A stretch of 64,000 nucleotides of DNA, taken from Prosopocoilus inquinatus (Eukaryota; Arthropoda; Insecta; Coleoptera; Lucanidae). A program made the position numbers and the translations under genes. The notes under the pieces were generated by a model. That model was not told where the DNA came from. It made no database searches and worked only from the letters and a program-made list of their open reading frames with translations. The first letter of the stretch is position 1. Every line of letters starts with the position of its first letter. Below are positions 1 to 10,701 of the stretch, one piece after another. The stretch lies in NCBI GenBank assembly GCA_036172665.1, contig CM069870.1, positions 22,046,001 through 22,110,000 of the forward strand, in the 5' to 3' direction.

Positions 1-1217
1 CAACAACATACTCAACAGTTGTGTTCCCTGAACGCGCCCATTCAGTTTGAACTGAAATAACGTTCTTGTTTTTTTTTTAAATGACAGCTGTCAAAATTTT
101 AGGTTAAGAAAGCGCCTGACAACTAGCGCCAAGCGAAACACGTTTAAACTATTTCTTTGTCCGCGGGACAATTAAAAACCCCGATTCGTTTAATTAAGTT
201 ACAATTACGTGACTTAACAATTTTTTTTAAATTTCTTGATATCGAAGCAACGTAGGGCAGAGGCCTAATTGCCTACAGCATCATATTAGGCCCTAGACGC
301 ATTGAACGATAAAAAAAACTATTAAATACGTTAATTAAGAGAGAATGACGGACACCGACCACTTTTGAAATGTCATTATGACAGGACGCCGAATCTTACT
401 TGACAAATAAATATTTTAAATATTGTTTACACCAGTGTTCGATCTATTTTAAGAACGTGAGTTGTGAAAACGAGAGATGATTGTACCTAACTTCGAGAGA
501 AGGAAGCGCAGTTAGGCAGGCACACGTGTTTTCCGAACTTCTTGTTCTTAAAATAACTTGAATACCGAAATTTTAATGAGCCACATTATCATATATACCG
601 GGTGATACAAGTTAAAACGAATCCGCGTAACATTTTTGTTTTCCTATTTATTTCTTTTAGAATTCGAGTGGTCTTTTGTGCTAATGACTGATATGTACGA
701 AGTTGCCACTCTTTTAATTTATAACTATTAAAGCCATTGTATAAGTTATTATTATCAGTCATTTTTGCTCGTACTATACTTTTTCAGTTATTCATCATGA
801 TTTTTTATGCGTTCTTTTTGTTTTCTTGGGGGTTTCAAAAATGTACACCGCACTTAGAAACGGACATAATACAAGCGAGAGCATGCGAGAGAGAGATTAT
901 TTGGTGCATAACACAAACGCGTATAATACGTCCTTTTGGCACCGTGTCAAGTTATTAGTGCTTTCCCGTATTTATATTATTTATAGAAGAACACGCATTT
1001 CTGCGAATCCGATCGCTTCAAATTGGAATGGACACACAAGCCCAAGTCTATGTACGCAAGAAAATACTAGGAGTATAAAAAATAAAAACCCCAGATCGGT
1101 GGGACATACCGTACAGGTGATGCACTTCACTAACAATACACTTAAGTATAATTACGTCCAGCTGCTCTTTTACTTTCTATTTTCTATTTCTTTCATCAAA
1201 TACTTCACATACGAGTA
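1..1217. other. AT-rich noncoding stretch before the satellite
   Basis: I see no supported gene here. Open frames at 737-958 (TTG start) and 826-1218 overlap each other in different frames, have no recognisable domain and look like chance frames. The right end runs directly into the first, most diverged satellite copy. Confidence 0.5.
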
Positions 1218-4133
1218 GTCTGAATTAACACACAAAGACGTTCGTTATAGGTATAATTAACGTGCGGTGCGAATAGTTCAAAACATGTTCACGTACCTCG
1301 AATTAACGGTATTAAGTTTTTTTTTTTGCAAATAACTTGATTTATTTGACTAATTAATTCAATCTAGGATTGACGTTTCATCGTTAATACAACACAAAAT
1401 GTGTTGCAGAAGTTACAGAAGTTAAAGATGGCAAACAAACGAAATACAATCATTTTTTGTTTAGAAAAGGTCACTCTGATTAACAAGGGGGCAAAAAACA
1501 AATCAATAAATGAATTGCGCGGACAATTACATGCAATACTTAATTGTATTTTGAAAATAGTTTACCTACGACTCTGAATTAACACACGAAGGCATTCGTA
1601 TTAATTAGAAAATTTTTTCGTGAACGGTTCAAATTTGTATGTACACATACCTCAAATTAACGTTATTTTTTTGCAAATAACTTGAATTGTTTAATTAATT
1701 AATTCAATCTAGTATTGACGTTCCATCGTTAATACAACAGAAAATGTGTTGCGGAAGTTACAAAAGATAAAGTTGGCAAACAAAAGGTCACCTTGATTAA
1801 CAAGGGGACTAAAAAACAAATCAATAAATAAATTACTTGGACAACAACATGCAATACTTAATTGTATTTTGAAAATGCTTTACCTACGACTCTGAATTAA
1901 CACACGAAGGCATTCGTATTAATTAGAAAAAAATTCGTGAACGGTTCAAATTTGTATGTATACATACCTCAAATTAACGGTATTTTTTTTTGTAAATAAC
2001 TTGAATTGTTTAATTAAGTAATTCAATCTAGTACTAACGTTCGATCATTAATGCAACAGAAAATGTGTTGCGGAAGTTACAGAAGTTAAAGTTCGCAAAC
2101 AAATGAAATACAAGCATTTTTTGTTTAGAAAAGGTCACCTTGATTAACAAGGGGGCTAAAAAACAAATCAATAAATAAATTGCTTGTACACTTACATGTA
2201 ATACTTAATTGTATTTTGAAAATACGTTACCGACGACTCTGAATTAACACACGAAGGCATTCGTAATAATTAGAAAACATTTCGTCAACGGTTCAAATTT
2301 GTATGTACACGTACCTCAAATTGAGGGTATTTTTTGCAAATAACTTCAATAGTTTAATTAATTAATTCAATCTAGTAGTGATGTTCGACCATTAATGCAA
2401 CAAAAAATGTTTGTGGAAGTTACAGAAGTTAAAGCTGGTAAAAAAACGAAATACAAGTGATTTTTGTTTAAAAAAGGTCACTTGGATTAACAAGGGGACA
2501 AAAAAACAAATCAATAAATAGTTGAATAGCTTGAATAGTTACATGTAATACTTAATTGTATTTTAAAAAGGCTTTACCTACGACTCTGAATTAACACACG
2601 AAGGCATTCGTATTAATTAGAAAAAATTTCGTGAACGGTTCAAATTTGTATGTACATATACCTCAAATTAACGGTATTTTTTTTTGTAAATAACTTGAAT
2701 TGTTTAATTAATTAATTCAATCTAGTAGTGATGTTCGATCATTAATGCAACAGAAAATGTGCTGCGGAAGTTACAGAAGTTAAAGTTTGCAAACAAACGA
2801 AATACAAGCATTTTTTGTTTAAGAAAGGTCAACTTGTTTAACAAGGGGACAAAGAAACAAATTAATAAATAAATTGCTTGGACAATTACATGCAAGCATT
2901 ATTGTATTTTAAAAATACGTTACAGATGACTCTGAATTAACACACGAAGGCAATCGTAATAATTAGAAAACATTTCGTCAACGGTTCAAATTTGTATGTA
3001 TACATATCTCAAATTAATATTATTTTTTTTGCAAATAACTTGGCATGTTTAATTAAATAATTCAATCTAGTACTGACGTTCGATCATTAATATAACAAAA
3101 AATGTGTTGCGGAAGTTACAGAAGTTAAAGCTGGTAAAAAAACGAAATACAAGTGATTTTTGTTTAAAAAAGGTCACTTGGATTAACAAGGGGACAAAAA
3201 AACAAATCAATAAATAAAGTAGCTTGAATAGTTACATGTAATACTTAACTGTACTTTAAAAAGGCTTTACCTACGACTCTGAATTAACACACGAAGGCAT
3301 TCGTATTAATTAGAAAAAATTTCGTCAACGGTTCAAAATTGTATGTACACATACCTCAAATTAACGGTATTTTTTTAGTAAATAACTTGAATTGTTTAAT
3401 TAATTAATTCAATCTAGTAGCGATGTTCGATCATTAATGCAACAAAAAATGTGCTGCGGAAGTTACAGAAGTTAAAGTTGGCAAACAAACGAAATACAAG
3501 AATTTTTTGTTTAACAAAGGTCACCATGTTTAACAAGGGATCAAAGAACAAATTAATAAAAATAAATTGCTTGGACAATTACATGCAAGCTTTATTGTAT
3601 TTTAGAAATACGTTACCGACGACTCTGAATTAACACACGAAGGCATTCGTATTAATTAGAACAAAATTTCGTAAATACAAGCATTTTTTGTTTAGAAAAG
3701 GTCACCTTGATTAACAAGGGGGTTAAAAAACAAATCAATAAATAAATTGCTTGGACAACTACATGCAATACTTAATTGTATTTTGAAAATGCTTTACCTA
3801 CGACTCTGAATTAACACAGGAAGGCATTCGGTCTAATTAGAAAAAAATTTCGTGAACGGTTCAAATTTTTATGTACACATACCTAAAATTAACGTTATTT
3901 TTTTTGCAAATAACTTGGATTGTTTAATTAATTAATTCAATCTAGAACTGACGTTCGATCATTAATACAACAAAAAATGTGTTGCGGAAGTTACAGAAGT
4001 TAAAGTTGGCAAACAAACGAAATACAGCATTTTTTGTTTAAAAGTGCCACTTTGGTTAACAAGAGGAGGAAAACAAACAAACTGCTGAATTGTTTTTGAA
4101 TAATTTCATGTATACTTAATTGTATTTAAGAAA
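1218..4133. repeat. ~347-bp satellite array, nine copies, with a 693-bp dimeric period
   Basis: The landmark gaattaacac recurs at 1222, 1575, 1894, 2241, 2588, 2934, 3281, 3627 and 3808, giving steps of 353, 319, 347, 347, 346, 347, 346 and 181 bp. Each unit carries the same blocks in the same order: cattcgtattaattaga, a ttaattaattcaatctagta block, tgttgcggaagttacagaag, and gattaacaagggg. Copies at 2241 and 2934 share one set of variants (aaagctggtaaaaaaacg, aagtgatttttg). Copies at 2588 and 3281 share another (gcaaacaaacg, gtttaacaagg, aacaaattaataa). The eighth copy has lost about half a unit. Insect satellites of similar length are known, but I did not identify the family. Confidence 0.93.
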
Positions 4134-5118
4134 CATAAATGTAAAATAGCAATCTCTTTGTCGGGGAGCAAATACAATACACTGGCGATTGTTACAGACT
4201 TATCGTATCCCATCCGCCCCAGCCACTTAATGACTAAACATACCTCGAAGCGTTTCTGTGCGTGGAAAACTAAAAGAAGAAATGAACGACGAAGACGGAG
4301 CAGTAAAACGCGATATAATTAGCTGTAAAGCCATCTTTAGAAACCTACAGCTACATGTCACTCGATGACAGATAACTGAATATTGTAAACATTCGCCTGC
4401 GCTGCTAGAGATAAACCAAGCGAACGTATTATGTATTATTATTACTATTATCACAATCATGAGTATCAGCGTAATTACCGCCTTGCATGGATCTACCGCA
4501 CATGCAAATAAGAACAAAAATCTAAACCGACTTGGAATATACTCGCTTTTAAACTCTAATCACAAAAACAAATCTGCAAAGTGTATAAAATTTAAATAAA
4601 TTACCTTCAGCAGCGGCACTATAGGTAATTATTATAAATGTATAAGTTGCAATAATGTTAGTCTGCATACTTAGGTATCTACTCCAGAAACAAAAGAGTA
4701 AATCGTTTAATTATTAGTTATAAGTAGGTAGTAATGATTTATGCGGAAGATACTCTATAATTTAATGCCGATAAAACTTACGGACGATATAAATTCTGTG
4801 GTATATATCTCTCTCTCGCTGTCTCTCTGAATTCCAAAGATCTTGGTCACTCTGTATAAGCGGTGTGGTTGCCTGGTGCAAGACACCGCCCGCTTATTCA
4901 CCCTTTTTATGAAACACCCGCTATCACCACCAACCAAACACAACTACCACTCGATACCCAACACGCCAACACCGATGCGCCGAACGTCTGCGTTCGAATG
5001 CGTTAGAGCAGCGTACGGCGCGGTGCGATCGGACGTTTTCGTGCGAAGACGAATCTGTTTCGATTCCGAAACAAATGAATCTCAGCGTCGGCCGCCGGCC
5101 GATTCCCGTGCGCCGCGC
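4134..5118. other. Noncoding stretch ending in a GC-rich, CpG-rich block
   Basis: Nothing gene-like is seen from 4134 to about 4960. From about 4965 to 5118 the base composition changes sharply to GC-rich with many CG dinucleotides, unlike almost everything else in the first 24 kb. That could mark a promoter or 5' untranslated exon. The block ends abruptly where the transposon at 5119 begins. The open frame at 4843-5175 crosses that junction, so it is not a gene. Confidence 0.4.
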
Positions 5119-8100
5119 CAGTGTTGCCAGATTGGGTGGAATTTCGCTCTTACTTTTGGAAGTTTTTTGGCATAAGGAAAATGGATTTCCCGATTGGGCT
5201 ACTTTTTATTTTAACAATTCTTTAAATATTACAGTATTTTTTCTTTAGGTTTTCCTCTTTTGTCAATTGCGTTTCCCTATTTGTCAAATAATTTTTCAGT
5301 TTTTCTTTTTCATTTAAAAAATTAGGAAACAATTCACAAAAAAGAAAAACCAAATGAAAAACATTTTAAAAGTTATACACGCAAACTGTAGAACACACAT
5401 TTACTTCCATTTAGGGATTATTTCTTTCTTAATTACACAAAATGAGAGTCTTTTAAACAGGGCCATCGGAAGGCGGTAAACAAGGTATGAGGGCGCCGAT
5501 GCAAAAGGGGGCCAAAATATGTTAATTAAAAAAATCATTAAAGCGCAGCTCGAACAATCTCAAGGTCAACCAAGCTCCATTCAATTATCAGAACTCAATT
5601 ACTACTTAACCCAAGCAAAAAAGAATCGAAAATAAAAATAATAAAAAAATGTAGACAAAAAAATTTTGATTCCTATCCAATCCAACTGAACCTAACCTAA
5701 GTAAAAACATTAAGTAAAAGAAATATAAAAGGAAATAGTGTTAAAATAAAGCCCAATAAATCTCAAGGTCAACCCAACTCAACTGAACTCTAGTTAACTG
5801 TGTTCAAGCAAAAAATGAGAGACGCTAAAAATTGAAAAAAGCATTACAGTGAAGTTCGACCAATGTCAAGGTCAACCAAACTCGACCCAACAACTGGATT
5901 GACTTTGACATGTGAAGCTTGAACAAGAGCAAGAAGAGTTGCTGTGAGATTTTGATATTTGATATTTGAACTCGATTTTTTTAGATTTTTATGTAAATTA
6001 CGGTGTGGCTGACACCTAGCGGAAGTTTTGCGAAGGTCCTTATAATAAGGAAAACAATGGAGTGACATTTGGTTAACCTATAAAAACTGTTAAATTAAAT
6101 AGTTTGTACGTGATGCTTCCACACGAATAAATACTCTTACGTGCGTTTGTAATAATAATGAACGTAACAAAAACGTCTATGCATCGACTAGAACAAGTTA
6201 TACTGAATAACATGAATGATAGCTTTTTGTTTTCCTAAATGTATTCCTTATTAAAAGCGCCATCTGTTGGTAACTGATTTTGTCGAAACGGACGACAAAC
6301 CGTGGTAACCGTTTCATTGATTGAACCCAACTAGGCTGGATTATGTTGACGTTTATTTATTTATTGTTACAGATTAGGCGTATAGTATAAAATACTTCTT
6401 AATTAATTCTTAAATCTTAATTCCCCTCTTTAATTTTGTTTACATAATTTTTTAATAATTTAATCAAATCTCTTTTATTTAAATTATTCCAATCTTGTAC
6501 AGTTTTAGAGATCGCTTGATTTTAATTTATTAACGTTTTTTAAACTTTTGCTATTGAATTAATTTTTAATTGGCTGACTGTCAATTCCAAAACACGAAAA
6601 AATTAAGTTTGGAATTTTTCACGTTTTTTAAAAACTATTTAATTTTAATTTTTCACCTCAAGCAAAAAAAGAAACAAAAAATCAAAGAAAATCAATAAAA
6701 AGAATTGAAGCTTGAAAAAAGATTTTCAATGACAACACATTCTAACTGCACTCAACCTAACTCTATTCAACTCATTCAAGTTAATAATGTAAAACAAATA
6801 TTTAAAAATATTAAAAGTGAATAAAAATATAAATAAATAAAAATGTTAAAATTTATGGTTGGACTAAAGTTAAGCTCAAGAAGTCTCAAGATTAATCCAA
6901 TCCAACTAACATCAACCTAACTCCATCTACTAACACAAGTAAAAGATTAAAAATTAAAAGAAAATTTAAAAGTTAACATTTTTAAAAAGTTTAAAATCAA
7001 GTAAAAGGAAGTTCAACTAACGTCAAGGTCAATCCAACCCAACTGATTTTAACCTGATTTCATTTCAAAACTATTAATATTTCAATTTACTGTCATTATT
7101 GTTTGTTTTGTGACAAAAAGTTATTATTATTATTTAACGTAAAATTAATTCAATGAAAATTTGCAAGAAAAATTAAAAGCATGAAAATGGTTAAACATCA
7201 ATTAAAATAAAGCTCCAACCAACAAGCTCAAAGTCAACATAACCCAAACTAGTTCTGTTCAACACAAGCAAAAATTTTAAAAGGATTAAAACTAAAAAAA
7301 ACGATCTTAACGTCAATGTAATCCAACCTAGTTTTGTTCAACCCAAGCAAAAATGAAGAAAAAAATTAAACAAAAAAAATTGAAATAAAGAAAAACGATC
7401 TTAATGTTAACGTAACCCAATCTAGTTCTGTTCGACCCAAGCAAGAATTTTAAAATTTAAATTTAAAAAGAGTAGCTTAACGTCAACGTAACCCAACCTA
7501 ACTCTGTTCAACCCAAGTAAAAATTTTTAAAAAGTTAAAATTAAAAAGTTTAAAAAACGTTAAAAATGCCAAACTTAATTTTTTCGTGTTCTGAAATTGA
7601 TAGGCCAGCCAATTAAAAATTAATTCAATAGCAAAAGTTTAAAAAAACATTAGAAAATTAAAATCAAGCCATCACTAAAACAAGAATGGAATAATTTAAA
7701 TGAAAAAGATTTGATTAAATTATTAGAAAATTGTGTAAACAAAATTAAAAGTTGAAGTGTAAGTAATTATGTTTCATTATTAGCCCACCAAGTATATTAT
7801 ACTATACGCCTAATTTGTAACATAAATAAATAAATAAACGTCAACATAATCCAGCCTAGTTGGGTTCAATGAATGAAACGGTTACCACGGTTTGTCGTTC
7901 GTTTTGAGAAAATCAGTTACTAACAGATGGCGCTTTTAATAAGGAAAACATTTAGGAAAACAAAAAGCTATCATTCATGTTATTCAATATAACTTGTTCT
8001 ATTCGATGCATAGACGTTTTTGTTACGTTTATTATTATTACAAACGCACGTAAGAGTATTTATTCGTGTGGAAGCATCACATACAAACTATTTAATTTAA

Positions 8101-8533
8101 CAGTTTTTATAGGTTAACCAAATGTCACTACAATGTTTTCCTTATTATAGAGACCTTCGCAAAACTTCCGCTAGGTGTCAGCCACTCCGTGATTTTCTTA
8201 AATCAAAACATAAAAAAATCGTGTCCAAATACCAAATTTCAAAATCTCACAGCAACTCTTCTTGCTGTTGTTCAAACTTCACATATCAAAGGCAATCCCC
8301 TTACTTTTAGAGCATAATTTAAAATTTTAAACATTGTGGAAATAATATGCCCGAATTTTAATGTTCGCCGCTGTACCTTCGTCGAAATTAATGAAAAGAA
8401 CTGTTGATATTACAAAACGATTGAAAATCTTCTTAAAGTGACTTTAAATTAAAGTTTCCTTAAAGCCTGATTAGGAAAACGGCCAAAAGTAACAAATTTG
8501 GCTAAATTTTTCAAGAGATATCTGGCAACCCTG
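5119..8533. mobile_element. Large non-autonomous DNA transposon with ends in cagtgttgccag / ctggcaaccctg
   Basis: The left end cagtgttgccag (5119) and the right end ctggcaaccctg (8522-8533) are inverted matches. Sequence just inside each end is also related, as with cttacttttgg on the left and ccaaaagtaa on the right. No transposase frame is present. The interior is a giant foldback and a repeat-rich loop. Flanking 8-mers agree at only about five of eight positions, so a target duplication is not proven. Similar ends occur at 10,919-12,831, 17,422-17,885 and 52,288-54,368. Confidence 0.7.
5896..8296. repeat. Giant foldback: two ~745-bp inverted arms around a ~900-bp loop
   Basis: Sequence 5896-6640 is repeated in inverted orientation at about 7550-8296. 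Examples are agttttgcgaaggtcc versus ggaccttcgcaaaact-like sequence, and the block with gcgccatctgttggtaac versus gttactaacagatggcgc. The loop (6641-7549) holds diverged copies of an approximately 80-100 bp unit with gtcaaggtcaacccaac-, ctctgttcaacccaagcaaaaa- and aaaattaaaag-like segments. The short frames at 5844-6068 (-) and 8122-8310 (+) encode nearly the same peptide because they are the two arms; I do not regard either as a gene. Confidence 0.88.
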
Positions 8534-8574
8534 CCTCGCACGATCATTGTTCCTTCTTTCTTTCTTTCTTGCAG

Positions 8575-8624
8575 CGACGGCAATTTAAAAATGCGGCGGT
8601 CGCTTTGCAACCGTACATGAAACA
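8575..8624 (+). other. Possible 50-nt exon (speculative)
   Basis: A strong pyrimidine tract (ttctttctttctttcttgcag) ends at 8574, and gtaagtag begins at 8625. The 50 bases between them are GC-richer than their surroundings and hold only a ten-codon frame from an ATG. If real, this would be an untranslated exon. It lies just beyond the transposon whose other side touches the GC-rich block at 4965-5118, so the two may once have been adjacent. No link to a downstream gene can be shown. Confidence 0.2.
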
Positions 8625-10701
8625 GTAAGTAGAAGAATCAAACGAAATCACAGCCGGAAGCAAGTTTCTTTTTTATATATTTTTTTTATTTATCTCTAAA
8701 ACGCTAAAACCGCTCTTTCGTTTATCTATTGTTCATTCATTTTCGAATTCCAAAGATAGAAAGGAGCACCTGGAGCATCTGTTTTATTTTTACGCACACG
8801 TAAGATTGAAGATATGTGCGTAATAATAAATTTATCAAGACGGTGCACCAAAATCACTTCAGCAAGCTTGTAAATCATTCTTATCGCGCAGATAAATCTT
8901 TAAAATGCAATTACTGTAGATCCACGGATATAACAAAAGAGCATTAAGTCGTATGTACTACAGTGCTCACCAAAAACGATACGACTCGGCAGTTTGCTGA
9001 CCCTTACGACAATATACAGACAAGAAGCCCTGAAACCGCTGTAAGAAGTAACTAACTGTTGTAACTAACTTTGTGACGCATTTTGTTTTGTGCTTTACTA
9101 ATGTTTCTTTTTCAATCAAAACACGTTTGGATCACGATTTTATGAGCGAAAGAAAGCACCTTATATTGAAAGTGAATCAATGATTTGCTGATGAAAAAAG
9201 AGTCACACAGTAAGTAATGATTGTAGTAGATTCTTGTCCAATGAATTTGTACAACAAATTCTTCTTGATTTTCTAACATTTTAAAAATTGTACACTCGTT
9301 CAACTTTTACTGCCGCGTAGAGTCTTGGTTTTGTCGACAGTGAAAAATTAATAAAGTTGTGAAATTGTTAATTTTTTTCACTTTAGTGAAGCGACAATAA
9401 CGAAACGGTAAACAATTGTATGATTTTCATGTTTTATAAAAGATTGAATTTAATTTATTATAACGAATGTACTAAATAAAAAGAAGTCGATACAAAAAAT
9501 GTTTCATTTTTCTCGGTAACACGTTTTTTTTTTTTTTGATCCCTAACGTCACAAATTATAGCACATTTTGCAATAAGAATAATTAGTAAATGAGATAATT
9601 GGCAGTCAATATACAGTGAGAATCTTGTAACGCTGCACATACACGAAAATTACATGATCAGATAATACATTTCTGAATCATATAAAATTGCACATAGGGG
9701 TTTTAACATTACGTTGCTATAGTTACTACTTAATTCTTAATGCTGAATCATTTACAAATTGCACATGGGAAGTATTAAGGAAGGGAATAATTGATCTAAA
9801 TATCTGGAGAGTTGGCGGCAAATAACACAAAGACCTCTGTCAATGAAGTTCCATTTGAGAATAATGTGTATCCACATTTCCACCTTTTTGGGGGATGTAT
9901 ACATTTTACAATAAATCGGAAGAACAATTTAATTCAATCTGATAATTCAAAATCAGTAGTGTCATTACTAACAACTGACGGTAACCATGCGAATAAAATA
10001 AATTTGGAAATAACGTAATCCGTTGATAATAATTAGTATGTGCAGTCTTATAAGATTCTCAGTGTATATCTACACTTTAAAAGCATTACCTGTTTTTAGA
10101 GTGTAAGAAAAGAATTAATTTTTTTCCTACAAATTAGAACAGAATGAATATTTAAGGCGATTTAGTTAATTCGTTTTATTTATTGCTATACCTATTGTGT
10201 TCCCAGGAAATTTATTTTCCAACACGAAATGAATTCGACGAATCGTTTTATGATTGCCTCCCGTGAGTAACCAATATTTCTTTTAAAATAAAATATTTAT
10301 TATTATTAATATTTCAAATTGACTGAAAACTAAGATTTACACCTTTCCGTTTGAAGAATCAAACAAATTGTTTAATAAGATGCCATTATCTTTAAGAAAA
10401 ATATTACTTTTACTAAAAACGGATTTCCTCCAGAAATCGCAAACCGTTGTCGAAATCTCATTAAGTATTCCCGTCGTATTCAAAAGAATTATGCTTACGC
10501 AGGTAGTCTAACAATATTATTGCTGTTCCAAGCTTTAACCGAAGCAATAAAATTACAGCGGACCAGATTCGGTACAGTTTGGTTGCAGGGGTATCGTTTT
10601 TGTTGAGCATCATAGTACCCTTTAAGCAGAGAATTTAGTTCTGCGCTTTCAGTTTTAGTGGAATGCTCCAAATACTCGGACCACTTTTGTCAGTTGCTTC
10701 T
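8625..10701. other. AT-rich noncoding stretch
   Basis: Only short open frames without recognisable domains occur, at 9112-9303 (-), 9458-9640 (-) and 9812-10018 (+). No tandem repeat or inverted-repeat element was recognised. Confidence 0.45.

Noticed and set aside
3451..3633. 60-codon open frame in the satellite
   Set aside because: It is a reading of the repeat unit; other units have stops in the same place.
5844..8310. Two similar short proteins on opposite strands (5,844-6,068 and 8,122-8,310)
   Set aside because: They are the same sequence in the two foldback arms, with no domain and different ends.
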